A stretch of DNA of 64,000 bases, from the NCBI GenBank assembly GCA_033762075.1, contig JANRLY010000034.1, positions 1 to 64,000 on the forward strand, read 5' to 3'. The position numbers and the translations under genes were made by a program. Position 1 is the stretch's first letter. Every line of letters starts with the position of its first letter. Below, in pieces: positions 34,399-42,906 of this stretch. Source of the stretch: VFKI01 sp033762075. GTDB lineage: Bacteria > Pseudomonadota > Gammaproteobacteria > DSM-16500. The notes beneath the pieces are model-generated. The model worked only from the letters and a program-made list of their open reading frames with translations, was not told the DNA's origin and ran no database searches.

Positions 34399-35775
34399 TT
34401 ACTTTGGAAAAAATCCACCGCCACCCATGCCTGGCATAAATCCTTTTGGCAAGCTGCGCATCAATTTACCGATGCCACCGCCAGAAAGTTTTTTCATCAT
34501 TTTTTGCATCATAGTGAATTGCTTCAGTAAACGATTGACCGCTTGAATATCTGTCCCTGAACCCATTGCAATACGACGCTTGCGCGAACCATTAATAATC
34601 ATTGGAAAACGGCGTTCTTTAGGTGTCATAGAATTGATAATTGCTTCAATTTCTTTAAGAGAACGATCATTGATTTTATCTTTCGCCATTTGGGGTAATT
34701 GCCCCATCCCAGGTAATTTACCCATGATATTGGCAACACCACCCAATTTACCAACTTCACGTAATTGATCACGAAAATCTTCAAGGTTAAATGTTTTACC
34801 TTTGCGAATTTTTTTCGCGAGTTTTTCAGCTTTTTGGCGATCAATTTTACGTTCAGCTTCTTCGACTAACGTTAAAATATCGCCCATGCCGAGAATACGA
34901 GAAGCGACACGATCGGGATGAAATAATTCAATCGCATCCATTTTTTCGCCGATACCCATAAAACGAATCGGTTTGCCTGTGATATGTCGCACAGAAAGCG
35001 CCGCACCACCACGCGCATCACCATCTGTTTTCGTTAAAATGACGCCCGTCAAAGGTAATGCATCATTAAATGCTTTCGCAGTATTCGCAGCATCTTGGCC
35101 AGTCATACTATCAACAGTGAATAGCGTTTCGATGGGATGAATGGCTTCATGAATACGCTGAATTTCTAGCATCATTTCATCATCAATATGCAAACGACCC
35201 GCGGTATCTAAAATCAAAACGTCCATCATTTGCGTACGCGCCGCTTGCAAAGCCGCGTGTGCAATTTGAACAGGATCTTCATTGGCCTGAGTTGGGAAAA
35301 ATGTCACTTCGACTTGTTCAGCAAGCGTTTGCAACTGTTGAATTGCAGCAGGACGATACACGTCAGCACTCGCGACCATGACATTTTTTTTGTGATTCTG
35401 CTTCAACCAACGTGCTAATTTAGCGACCGTTGTTGTTTTCCCTGAACCTTGTAAACCCGCCATTAAAATCACAACTGGCGGTTGGGCGTTTAATTCGAGG
35501 CCTTGCGAAGTTTCACCCATTAATTGGACGAGTTCTTCGTGCACCAACTTAATTAATACTTGATCAGGCGTGAGGCTTTTTGTGACCTCTACCCCCATCG
35601 CACGCTCTTGAATATGACTGATAAAATCGCGCACGACAGGCAAAGCAACGTCCGCTTCAAGCAAAGCAATACGAATTTCACGCAATGTATCTTGGATATT
35701 TTCGGGTGTTAATTGCCCTCGGCCGCCAAGCTTTTTAAAGACTTGCGTTAACCGTTCGGAAAGCGTCGCAAACAT
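34399..35775 (-). CDS. ffh: Signal recognition particle protein Ffh
   Basis: A 458-residue SRP54-type GTPase that binds signal sequences and 4.5S RNA and targets ribosomes to the membrane. The N domain is followed by the G domain with P-loop GLQGSGKTTTVAKL, DTAGRLHID and TKTDGDARGGAAL. The C-terminal methionine-rich M domain (GKLPGMGQLPQMAK, MMQKMMKKLSGGG) ends in a glycine-rich tail. The frame opens at 35805, but the family start MFATLSERLTQVF is the ATG at 35775 with GAGG upstream. It is convergent with the LRR gene and divergent from rodZ. Confidence 0.96.
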   Translation of the reverse strand: MFATLSERLTQVFKKLGGRGQLTPENIQDTLREIRIALLEADVALPVVRDFISHIQERAMGVEVTKSLTPDQVLIKLVHEELVQLMGETSQGLELNAQPPVVILMAGLQGSGKTTTVAKLARWLKQNHKKNVMVASADVYRPAAIQQLQTLAEQVEVTFFPTQANEDPVQIAHAALQAARTQMMDVLILDTAGRLHIDDEMMLEIQRIHEAIHPIETLFTVDSMTGQDAANTAKAFNDALPLTGVILTKTDGDARGGAALSVRHITGKPIRFMGIGEKMDAIELFHPDRVASRILGMGDILTLVEEAERKIDRQKAEKLAKKIRKGKTFNLEDFRDQLREVGKLGGVANIMGKLPGMGQLPQMAKDKINDRSLKEIEAIINSMTPKERRFPMIINGSRKRRIAMGSGTDIQAVNRLLKQFTMMQKMMKKLSGGGIGKLMRSLPKGFMPGMGGGGFFPK

Positions 35776-35841
35776 ATATACCTCTATACCTCTGACAAAT
35801 GCCACATCGCGAAATGGGGAGAAGTATATAGAACATTTATC

Positions 35842-35870
35842 TTGGCGTCAGCACAATAAAAGCTTATTAT
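35842..35870 (+). promoter_or_regulatory. Candidate sigma-70 promoter for the rodZ-der cluster
   Basis: TTGGCG (35842-35847), 17-base spacer, TATTAT (35865-35870), in the 133-bp gap between divergent ffh and rodZ, about 38 bases before the rodZ ATG. An overlapping TATAAA follows at 35870-35875. Fit to consensus is moderate (4/6 and 5/6). Confidence 0.4.
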
Positions 35871-35908
35871 ATAAAATACTTAGGGATCAATGAATCACGG
35901 AAGGTTCC

Positions 35909-36580
35909 ATGATAGACACCCAACATCAAGCACAGCCCCCCTCCACCTTTGGCGCTAAATTACAAACAGCGCGTGAATCACTCAATTTATCAAGAAATGA
36001 AGCAGCCGCCCGATTGCGCTTAAATCCCGATATTATTCGAGCCCTTGAAACTAATGATTTCAAAAAGACACCGCATGCTATTTTCACTCGCGGGTATCTA
36101 CGTGCCTATGCACGCCTTTTACGCTTCCAGGACCACGAAATCGAATCTGCGCTCAATGACTCTGGCTTAACTATCACGAATGGTGACTTCATTGCACCTG
36201 TTCTACAGAAAAAAGACAATTTCGGTTTCGAACGTTATATGCATTTTCTCTCAGGTTTCATTGCGCTGGTTTTATTTGGCCTCATCGCAGTATGGTGGAA
36301 AATCCACACTAAACCAGAACTTCAAATCGCATTACCCGTAGCGCAACAAACAACCCCGGCTTCTGCCTCCCCACCCGTCACTGCACCAACAGCGCCTACA
36401 ACAGCGACAGTCGCTGCAGCTAATACTCCACCCGCGATGGTACCGGTTGTTTTACCAGACCAAAAACCCGCGGTGACTGTAGCAGACAATAAACAACCTG
36501 CAAAAAACCCTCGTCAAAAGCCCCCTTTAAAAGATATGATTAACACCTTCTCAGAACCTGGGCTTGAACCCAGCGAATAA
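35909..36580 (+). CDS. rodZ: RodZ-like cytoskeletal membrane protein
   Basis: A 223-residue protein with an N-terminal HTH_25 domain (~14-80: FGAKLQTARESLNLSRNEAA, then HAIFTRGYLRAYARLL), one membrane helix (~112-131) and a proline/threonine/alanine-rich periplasmic tail. RodZ links MreB filaments to the wall-synthesis machinery and keeps rod shape. At 223 residues it is shorter than the E. coli protein (337) and appears to lack the C-terminal DUF4115 beta domain. The gene opens the hisS-yfgM-bamB-der cluster; ispG, which often lies between rodZ and hisS, is absent here. Confidence 0.85.
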   Translation: MIDTQHQAQPPSTFGAKLQTARESLNLSRNEAAARLRLNPDIIRALETNDFKKTPHAIFTRGYLRAYARLLRFQDHEIESALNDSGLTITNGDFIAPVLQKKDNFGFERYMHFLSGFIALVLFGLIAVWWKIHTKPELQIALPVAQQTTPASASPPVTAPTAPTTATVAAANTPPAMVPVVLPDQKPAVTVADNKQPAKNPRQKPPLKDMINTFSEPGLEPSE

Positions 36581-36604
36581 TTTTATGTTCTAGGTAATAA
36601 TCGT

Positions 36605-37894
36605 ATGACTTCGTCTATCCAAGCCGTTCGCGGCATGAATGATATTCTGCCGCAAGAAACACCCTTATGGCAGTTCGTTGAAAAAACTCTTGCGAAAGTA
36701 CTGAGCGCTTCAGGCTATCAAGAAATTCGCTTACCCATCGTCGAAAAAACCGAGCTTTTTAAACGCTCCGTCGGTGAATCAACGGATATCGTTGAAAAAG
36801 AAATGTACACTTTTGCAGATCGTAATGGTGATAGCTTAACGCTTCGCCCTGAAGGCACAGCACCTTGCGTGCGCGCTGGTATTGAGCATGGCTTACTCCA
36901 TAATCAAACGCAACGCCTCTGGTATACCGGACCTTGCTTCCGTCATGAGCGGCCACAAAAAGGTCGTTACCGTCAATTTTATCAATGCGGCGTCGAAGCA
37001 TTTGGCTTCCCCGGTCCTGAGATTGACGCAGAACTCATCCAGATTTCCGCTAAAATCCTCGAGAAATTAGGCTTGAAAGCACATACCACTTTAGAATTAA
37101 ATTCATTAGGTTCTACTGAAACACGCAAACAGTATGCAAAAGCACTTGTTGACTATTTAACACCACAACACGCGCAACTCGATGAAGATTGTCAGCGCCG
37201 CCTCACGACTAATCCATTACGTATTTTGGATAGCAAAAACCCAGATGTTCAAGCCCTCTTAAAAAATGGACCGCAATTGGCAGATTTTCTCGATGAAGTT
37301 TCGCGCGAACAATTTGCAACACTCCAACAATATTTAACGGCTGCAGGCATTTCGTTTCGTATCAATACACATTTAGTACGTGGACTAGACTATTACACAA
37401 ATACCGTTTTTGAATGGGTCACTGAAGCGCTGGGCGCACAAGGCGCAGTGTGTTCTGGTGGGCGTTACGATGGACTCATCGAACAACTCGGTGGCAAATC
37501 GTCCCCTGCTTCAGGATTTGCAATTGGTATGGAACGCATTATTTTACTCTTGCAACAAACTGACCAACCCATTGCAGTCAAAACTCCTGACATTTATTTC
37601 ATGTCTGATCATCCAGCGGCATTCCAGCGCGCACTCATTTTGGCTGATCAACTACGCGATGCCATGCCAAATCACATTGTGATGCTGCATTGTGGTGGCG
37701 GCAATCTCAAAAATCAATTCAAGAAAGCTGATAAAAGCGGCGCAAAATTAGCTTTAATTATCGGTGAACGCGAATTAGCAGAAGGTAAAGTCACCATCAA
37801 ACCTTTGCGTGACAATACACCTCAGTTTGATTGCACAGAACGTGAATTGCTCCAGCAAATTAGAAAACTTGAGCCCACCCTGTATCCAGGCTAA
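36605..37894 (+). CDS. hisS: Histidyl-tRNA synthetase
   Basis: A 429-residue class II synthetase. Signatures are RGMNDILPQETPLWQFVE at the start, TLRPEGTAPCVRAGIEHGL (motif 2 region), FRHERPQKGRYRQFYQ, the histidine-specific LVRGLDYYTNTVFEW and GGRYDGLIEQLGG, then the C-terminal anticodon-binding domain. It lies 24 bp after rodZ and 35 bp before yfgM, an arrangement conserved in gammaproteobacteria. Confidence 0.97.
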   Translation: MTSSIQAVRGMNDILPQETPLWQFVEKTLAKVLSASGYQEIRLPIVEKTELFKRSVGESTDIVEKEMYTFADRNGDSLTLRPEGTAPCVRAGIEHGLLHNQTQRLWYTGPCFRHERPQKGRYRQFYQCGVEAFGFPGPEIDAELIQISAKILEKLGLKAHTTLELNSLGSTETRKQYAKALVDYLTPQHAQLDEDCQRRLTTNPLRILDSKNPDVQALLKNGPQLADFLDEVSREQFATLQQYLTAAGISFRINTHLVRGLDYYTNTVFEWVTEALGAQGAVCSGGRYDGLIEQLGGKSSPASGFAIGMERIILLLQQTDQPIAVKTPDIYFMSDHPAAFQRALILADQLRDAMPNHIVMLHCGGGNLKNQFKKADKSGAKLALIIGERELAEGKVTIKPLRDNTPQFDCTERELLQQIRKLEPTLYPG

Positions 37895-37929
37895 AATCGC
37901 CGATTCTATTCTAACTAGAGGTAACTCCC

Positions 37930-38574
37930 TTGACAGAATATCTGACTGAGCAAGAACAACTTCAACAGTTAGTCAACTGGGTGAAACAATACGGGCCCAG
38001 CATTTTATTAGGTTTATTGTTGGCCATCGTTGGCACGTATGCTTGGCATTATTGGCAAAACCGCCAAAATGATGTTTTAATGCGCGCATCAAATCTTTAC
38101 GACACGATGCTCTCAGCAGCGAGCGTCGACAACTCTACCGAAACAGTCAAGCAAGCCAAAATGCTCATTAATCAATTTCCTAAAACACCCTATGCGCAAA
38201 TGGCAGCTTTTATGTTGGCGAATGAAGCTATCAGCCAACACAATCTTGCTGAAGCAAAAAAACATCTACAATCTGTCATGACAAACGCAAAAGACCCAGG
38301 CATGCGCAACATTGCACGCATCCGATTAGCACGCCTTTTGATCGCAGATCATCAACCACAAGTCGCATTAAAGATACTCGATACATTCGAAAACGATAAT
38401 GCTTTTAGCCCGCTAGCAAATGAAATACGCGGCGATGCTGCTTTAGCATTACACCGTATTGACGACGCGAGAAAGGATTATGCCGCTGCACTCAAGAACA
38501 TTCCGAATGCTGAAAGCACACGCCCTATTTTACAATTAAAATATAATGATCTGGCGACACAATTTACAAATTAA
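37930..38574 (+). CDS. yfgM: YfgM-like tetratricopeptide membrane protein (SecYEG ancillary subunit)
   Basis: A 214-residue protein with an N-terminal membrane helix (~23-40, ILLGLLLAIVGTYAWHYW) and a TPR_21-type periplasmic domain. YfgM associates with the SecYEG translocon and periplasmic chaperones. The start codon is TTG at 37930; AGAGG lies about eight bases upstream, and the next ATG would remove the membrane helix, so TTG is well supported. Between hisS and bamB, as in related genomes. Confidence 0.88.
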   Translation: MTEYLTEQEQLQQLVNWVKQYGPSILLGLLLAIVGTYAWHYWQNRQNDVLMRASNLYDTMLSAASVDNSTETVKQAKMLINQFPKTPYAQMAAFMLANEAISQHNLAEAKKHLQSVMTNAKDPGMRNIARIRLARLLIADHQPQVALKILDTFENDNAFSPLANEIRGDAALALHRIDDARKDYAAALKNIPNAESTRPILQLKYNDLATQFTN

Positions 38575-38592
38575 AATGACACAGGCACATCC

Positions 38593-39753
38593 ATGAAAAA
38601 ATATTTACAATTGATTTTAGTTTCAGCTCTACTTGCCACATTAAATGCTTGCAGTTATTTTTTTGATACAGACAACACACCCACCCCTGCTACACTGCAA
38701 AATTTTACAGCAGCACATCATCCAAAAATGTTATGGCGAACAAGCACGGGTAATGGCTCAGGCAATGAAGAAACAAAATTATTCCCTGCCATTGCAAATA
38801 ATCGCGTTTTTACTGCCAGCACAAACGGCATCATCTCGGCAGTGGATCAACACACAGGAAAAATACTTTGGCAAAATAATATCGATGAACCCATTAGTAG
38901 TGGCGTTGCAGTGAATGATTCTTTGGTTTTTGCAGGCACACGCTCAGGACAATTTTTTGCAATTCGCCAAAGTGATGGTGTAAAAGTTTGGCAAACTCGT
39001 GTTTCCAGTGAAACACTCGCGCCAGCTGTAGCAACTCGCATGACAGTTTTAGTTAAATCAATTGATGGCAATGTGACAGCGCTCGCGACCAGCACAGGCC
39101 GCGTACTTTGGCATTATCGCGAAAAAGAACCCGATTTAATTTTACGTGGCGGAAGTGCACCCCGTATTTTAGGTAACACAGCATATGCAGGTTTCGAAAA
39201 TGGTGTGTTGGTTGCGCTGAACCTCAAAACAGGTAGACCCCTGTGGCAAGCCACCATCGCTGACCCAGAAGGTATTTTTGCTATTCAACGCATGGTAGAT
39301 ATTGATGCGAATCCCGTCGCACACAATAACAGAATATTTGTTGCCACTTGGCAAGGCAATATTGCTGCGCTCAATGCAATACATGGCCAAAAATATTGGT
39401 CACATCACGCATCCACTGCTTCCGGCATTACAGTAGATAATGAAAATGTTTATTTAGCTGATGCTGACAGTCACGTCTCTGCCTTCGATGTAATGAGCGG
39501 CCATAAACGTTGGGAACAAGACCAATTAACAGCTCGCACATTATCAGGGCCCGCTCTCATGGAAAATACAATTATTGTTGGAGATGCTGAAGGTTGGTTA
39601 CATTGGATCAACAAAAATACCGGTGAATTTGTCGCACGCACCGAAGTTGGCTCCAGCATCCTTGCGACACCTCTCGTTTCTGAACAAGTTGCTTATGTTT
39701 ATACGAAAGATGGGCAATTATCTGCTTGGGTACTTGATACCTCTCGCATATGA
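38593..39753 (+). CDS. bamB: Outer membrane assembly lipoprotein BamB
   Basis: A 386-residue lipoprotein with lipobox TLNAC (Cys20) and an eight-bladed beta-propeller of PQQ-type repeats. Recurrent blades show the W-Q-A/T motif, for example AVDQHTGKILWQNN, ATSTGRVLWHYR, LNLKTGRPLWQATI and FDVMSGHKRWEQD. It is part of the BAM complex that inserts beta-barrel proteins. It lies 18 bp after yfgM; a large inverted-repeat structure separates it from der. Confidence 0.94.
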   Translation: MKKYLQLILVSALLATLNACSYFFDTDNTPTPATLQNFTAAHHPKMLWRTSTGNGSGNEETKLFPAIANNRVFTASTNGIISAVDQHTGKILWQNNIDEPISSGVAVNDSLVFAGTRSGQFFAIRQSDGVKVWQTRVSSETLAPAVATRMTVLVKSIDGNVTALATSTGRVLWHYREKEPDLILRGGSAPRILGNTAYAGFENGVLVALNLKTGRPLWQATIADPEGIFAIQRMVDIDANPVAHNNRIFVATWQGNIAALNAIHGQKYWSHHASTASGITVDNENVYLADADSHVSAFDVMSGHKRWEQDQLTARTLSGPALMENTIIVGDAEGWLHWINKNTGEFVARTEVGSSILATPLVSEQVAYVYTKDGQLSAWVLDTSRI

Positions 39754-39761
39754 GTTTTAGG

Positions 39762-39902
39762 TTTTTTAGCGCTCATATTGCGAGAGATTTAAACGTTCTG
39801 ATTGAGAAAAACTTGTCCCACGTGAAAACGTGAGATCCATCGACGTCGAGATTTTTCGACTGAAGAACGTTTAAAAATCGACGCAAGATGAGATGCTAAA
39901 AA
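39762..39902. repeat. Imperfect long inverted repeat with nested hairpins between bamB and der
   Basis: Arms of about 38 bases (TTTTTAGCGCTCATATTGCG onward from 39763, and 39862-39902) are complementary over most positions, including a shared TTTAAACGTTCT core. Between them are smaller hairpins: CCACGTGAAAACGTG (39819-39833) and GTCGAGATTTTTCGAC (39845-39860). Together they could fold into a ~140-base branched structure in the bamB-der transcript, or represent a MITE. It is unlike the other repeat families in the window. Confidence 0.6.
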
Positions 39903-39935
39903 TCTTAAAATTCATGTGTAAGAGGTATTATAATC

Positions 39936-41345
39936 ATGCTCGCTTTTGCCCCAGTCATTGCACTTGTCGGCCGACCAAACGTCGGCAAGTCAACATTATT
40001 TAATCGCTTAACACAATCGCGTGCTGCATTGGTATCTGATTTTCCCGGCATGACGCGTGATCGACAATATGGCGAAGCTCTCTTAGATGACCAGCCTTTT
40101 ATTTTGATTGATACCGGTGGCATCACAGATGAAAAAGAAAATATCGATCAACTCGTCACCGAGCAATCCAGGCTCGCCATTGCAGAAGCAGATGTTATTC
40201 TCTTTATTGTTGATGCCCGCGCACATCTCACTGTTGCAGATCTTGAAATTGCCAATATATTACGTCTAACACAAAAAAATATTTTAGTCGTCGTCAACAA
40301 AGCTGAAGGCATGGAAAGTGAAATTGCGACAGCTGATTTTTTCCAGCTAGGATTTCAGCATCCGCCACTTGCCATTTCAGCAGAACATAATGGCGGCATT
40401 ACAGATCTTACAGATACCATTAAAGCACTCACTCCCCCAGAAAAAATGCAACAAGATGCGCTAGAAAAAATGTCTGGCATTCGTCTTGCCATCGTTGGTC
40501 GCCCGAATGTAGGAAAATCCACTTTAACAAATCGCATTTTAGGCGAAGAACGTGTCATCGTCTGTGATCAGCCTGGCACAACACGCGACAGTATTTTTAT
40601 CCCTATGAAACGATTAGATCAAGACTATACATTGATCGATACTGCGGGCGTGCGTCGTCGTGGACGTGTTTTTGAAGCCATAGAAAAGTTTTCTGTTGTG
40701 AAAACATTACAAGCGATTGACGCAGCACAAGTTGTTATATTTGTCATGGATGCACGCGAAGGTGTCACAGAGCAAGATTTACGTTTACTTGGATTTGTCA
40801 TCGAAAATGGAAAAGCTCTAGTACTCGCCATTAACAAATGGGATGGATTAACAGAAGATGACAAAAATAAAGCGCGCGCAAGTATTGATCGACGTTTGGA
40901 TTTTATTCCGTATGTTCGCATTCATTATATTTCCGCATTACATGGCTCTGGTGTCGGCAACTTATTTGACTCAATTCAAGAAGCGTACAAATCTGCCAAC
41001 ATCAAAATGACCACACCGCGACTCACACGCATCTTAGAAGATGCCGTGACACAGCATTCTCCACCACTTGTTCAAGGACGCCGTATTAAAATGCGTTATG
41101 CGCATCCTGGCGGGAATTTTCCGCCCTGCATTATCATTCACGGTAATCAATTAGACGCTTTACCTGACGCATATCGTCGGTATCTCGCCAACACATTTCA
41201 AAGTAAATTGAAATTGGTCGGAACACCGGTGCGTATTCAATTCAAATATGGTGATAATCCATTTGGAAATAGAAAAAACAAATTAACCCCGCGACAACAA
41301 CACAAGAAAAAACGCTTAATGCGACATGTTAAGAAAAAAAAATAG
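39936..41345 (+). CDS. der: Ribosome-associated GTPase Der (EngA)
   Basis: A 469-residue protein with two tandem GTPase domains. P-loops are GRPNVGKSTLFNR (~11-23) and GRPNVGKSTLTNR (~188-200); DTGG/DTAG and NKAE/NKWD motifs follow each. The C-terminal KH-like domain ends in a lysine-rich tail (RQQHKKKRLMRHVKKKK). Der is needed for late 50S ribosome assembly. It is the last gene of the rodZ cluster, 182 bp after bamB across a structured element, and is followed by a hairpin at 41355. Confidence 0.96.
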   Translation: MLAFAPVIALVGRPNVGKSTLFNRLTQSRAALVSDFPGMTRDRQYGEALLDDQPFILIDTGGITDEKENIDQLVTEQSRLAIAEADVILFIVDARAHLTVADLEIANILRLTQKNILVVVNKAEGMESEIATADFFQLGFQHPPLAISAEHNGGITDLTDTIKALTPPEKMQQDALEKMSGIRLAIVGRPNVGKSTLTNRILGEERVIVCDQPGTTRDSIFIPMKRLDQDYTLIDTAGVRRRGRVFEAIEKFSVVKTLQAIDAAQVVIFVMDAREGVTEQDLRLLGFVIENGKALVLAINKWDGLTEDDKNKARASIDRRLDFIPYVRIHYISALHGSGVGNLFDSIQEAYKSANIKMTTPRLTRILEDAVTQHSPPLVQGRRIKMRYAHPGGNFPPCIIIHGNQLDALPDAYRRYLANTFQSKLKLVGTPVRIQFKYGDNPFGNRKNKLTPRQQHKKKRLMRHVKKKK

Positions 41346-41354
41346 TGGTTGTGG

Positions 41355-41403
41355 GTTCACGAGTTAGTATTTTTTATTGCAATAAAAAAATCAACCCGTG
41401 AAC
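41355..41403. terminator. Hairpin after der, probable terminator
   Basis: GTTCACGAGTT (41355-41365) pairs with AACCCGTGAAC (41393-41403), one mismatch, around an inner palindrome TTTTTATTGCAATAAAAA. It starts ten bases after the der stop and would fold into one long stem. No clean T-run follows on the plus strand, so a processing or rho-dependent role is possible. Confidence 0.5.
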
Positions 41404-42129
41404 TGGGAGTGCGCTGAAAGCATCATTTTTTAAAAACAGTTTCACTTGCGAGACCATACAGCAAACAGCCATATTTGCGCCAAGAAGCGCCAAAACATGA
41501 GCGTCTTTAAGAAGAAATATAAATGAGATGAAAAAAAAGAGGGTAGCATTTTCATGCTACCCTTATGCTCAACCAATATCGCATCCTTGCTTGAAAACCC
41601 ATCCATGGTACAAAACGAGGAGTGGTTGCAAGAATCCTTTCAGTAACCGTTGTCATCCATGACAGATGTTATTTTAACACTACTTTCTCTCACGTGTATC
41701 TACTTTAAGAAAAAAAAATCAAGCCCGATTTATACTGTATTGTATAACGCATTGAATTTAATCGCCTTAGTTTATAATTGATCAAATTGTTTGCGCTTTT
41801 TAATAAACATGCGAGCGAATTATTTACAAAATCAATGGCTAATGTCTTACAAATAAAAGAGCTAAAGATGTAACTAATGGAATAAGAAAGTGTTTTTATC
41901 TATTTTCCCCGTATTTTTCACCCTTCACTCATTCTAGAAAAAATATTATTTAAATGACATAGTTAAACTCTGATAGATATTTTATGTTCATATAAGTATT
42001 TATTGATCATAAAATATATTATGCATGACAAAACGATGACACCGCTATGACATTTTTATGATAAACCATTAATAAATGATGGTTGCTAGTTATACTTGCA
42101 AAATAAATAAGAACCAGGAGGGATATAAT
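41404..42129. other. Long non-coding gap between der and the 42130 membrane-protein gene
   Basis: About 725 bp without a supportable protein gene in any frame. It contains a minus-strand terminator hairpin (41541-41562 plus T-run) and the possible RNA described separately. The right half (41700-42100) is very AT-rich, with many TATA-like stretches, and would hold the promoter of the 42130 gene. No tRNA cloverleaf was recognised. Confidence 0.6.
41531..41722 (-). ncRNA. Possible small RNA ending at a strong terminator
   Basis: On the minus strand a hairpin GGGTAGCAT-GAAA-ATGCTACCC (41562-41541) is followed by TCT and eight T (41540-41531), a textbook terminator, yet no minus-strand gene lies upstream of it. 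A TATAAA (41734-41729) about 170 bases upstream could be the -10 of a promoter (poor -35 ATTCAA, 17-base spacing), giving a transcript of roughly 190 bases. The sequence matches no RNA family I can name. The terminator is solid; the start and existence of the RNA are inference. Confidence 0.3.
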
Positions 42130-42906
42130 ATGTTCAGATTCATTGACCATTGGATTGAAAAAATACTCACGAATCGATTGCATAAAAACCGCGACAGGTT
42201 GATCAACACTTCTCTGGAGAGTTTTAAAAAAACAAATCCAAATATTTACACTCCTGAATTAGTAGAAATGATTAACCATGAAGTAGATCGCACTTTTGCC
42301 GTTGCCGATAGAACTATTGTTCGAGGAAAAATCAAAAGCGCTAAATACACATTTTGGATCACATTAATCACTGGCATTGTTTTAGTCGCCGCCATTAGCG
42401 GATTTACTTTTGGTGCAGCACTACCCTTCATTTCCCCTGTAATCACTGCATTAATTGCTTACATCCTTTCCTTAGCCACAATACCGATTAGTTACAATCA
42501 AGAAGTCCGCGGGCATATTGATTCAATCATTTTGGACTACGAAAAATCTCATAGTCGCTCTGAAAGTGAAAGCAGCGAAAGCAGTAGGCGCATCATACGA
42601 ATTCTCGAAGAACATAAAAATAGCAGAATCGTTATCAATATCTTGCCCGCTTATGAAGAAGAAAAAACATTTGAACCAGGCGAAACAATTGTCTTCAATC
42701 AAACAACAAATCTTTTTAAATCTGGAATGACGATCAGCCAAAATATGTCCGTGAATATGCAGAAGGAACCGATGACAGTCAGTGCAAACCAACAAGTCAT
42801 GACAGACGATAGCGAAGAGCGATCGCTCAGCTACGCCGTAAATCAAAACATCGAGAGCTATCCTATTGAGGATCCGATTCGTGCGGGATATCGGCGATTA
42901 TTTTAA
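42130..42906 (+). CDS. Hypothetical membrane protein with two transmembrane helices
   Basis: A 258-residue protein starting at the ATG at 42130, with AGGAGG seven bases upstream; the frame extends to 42076, but that start has no ribosome-binding site. Two adjacent membrane helices (~78-100 and ~106-125) form a hairpin, with a basic N-terminal region and a long hydrophilic C-terminal tail rich in Ser/Glu (SRSESESSESSRR), Gln and Met. The family is not recognised. It overlaps the convergent hydrolase gene by four bases. A hairpin-anchored protein with both ends on one side is common among host-membrane-inserted effectors, but it could equally be an ordinary inner membrane protein. Confidence 0.65.
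   Translation: MFRFIDHWIEKILTNRLHKNRDRLINTSLESFKKTNPNIYTPELVEMINHEVDRTFAVADRTIVRGKIKSAKYTFWITLITGIVLVAAISGFTFGAALPFISPVITALIAYILSLATIPISYNQEVRGHIDSIILDYEKSHSRSESESSESSRRIIRILEEHKNSRIVINILPAYEEEKTFEPGETIVFNQTTNLFKSGMTISQNMSVNMQKEPMTVSANQQVMTDDSEERSLSYAVNQNIESYPIEDPIRAGYRRLF

Noticed and set aside
41404..42129. Possible tRNA or 6S RNA in the gap after der
   Set aside because: No cloverleaf, no CCA end and no similarity to the 6S consensus that I could see; kept only as a low-confidence small RNA with unknown family.
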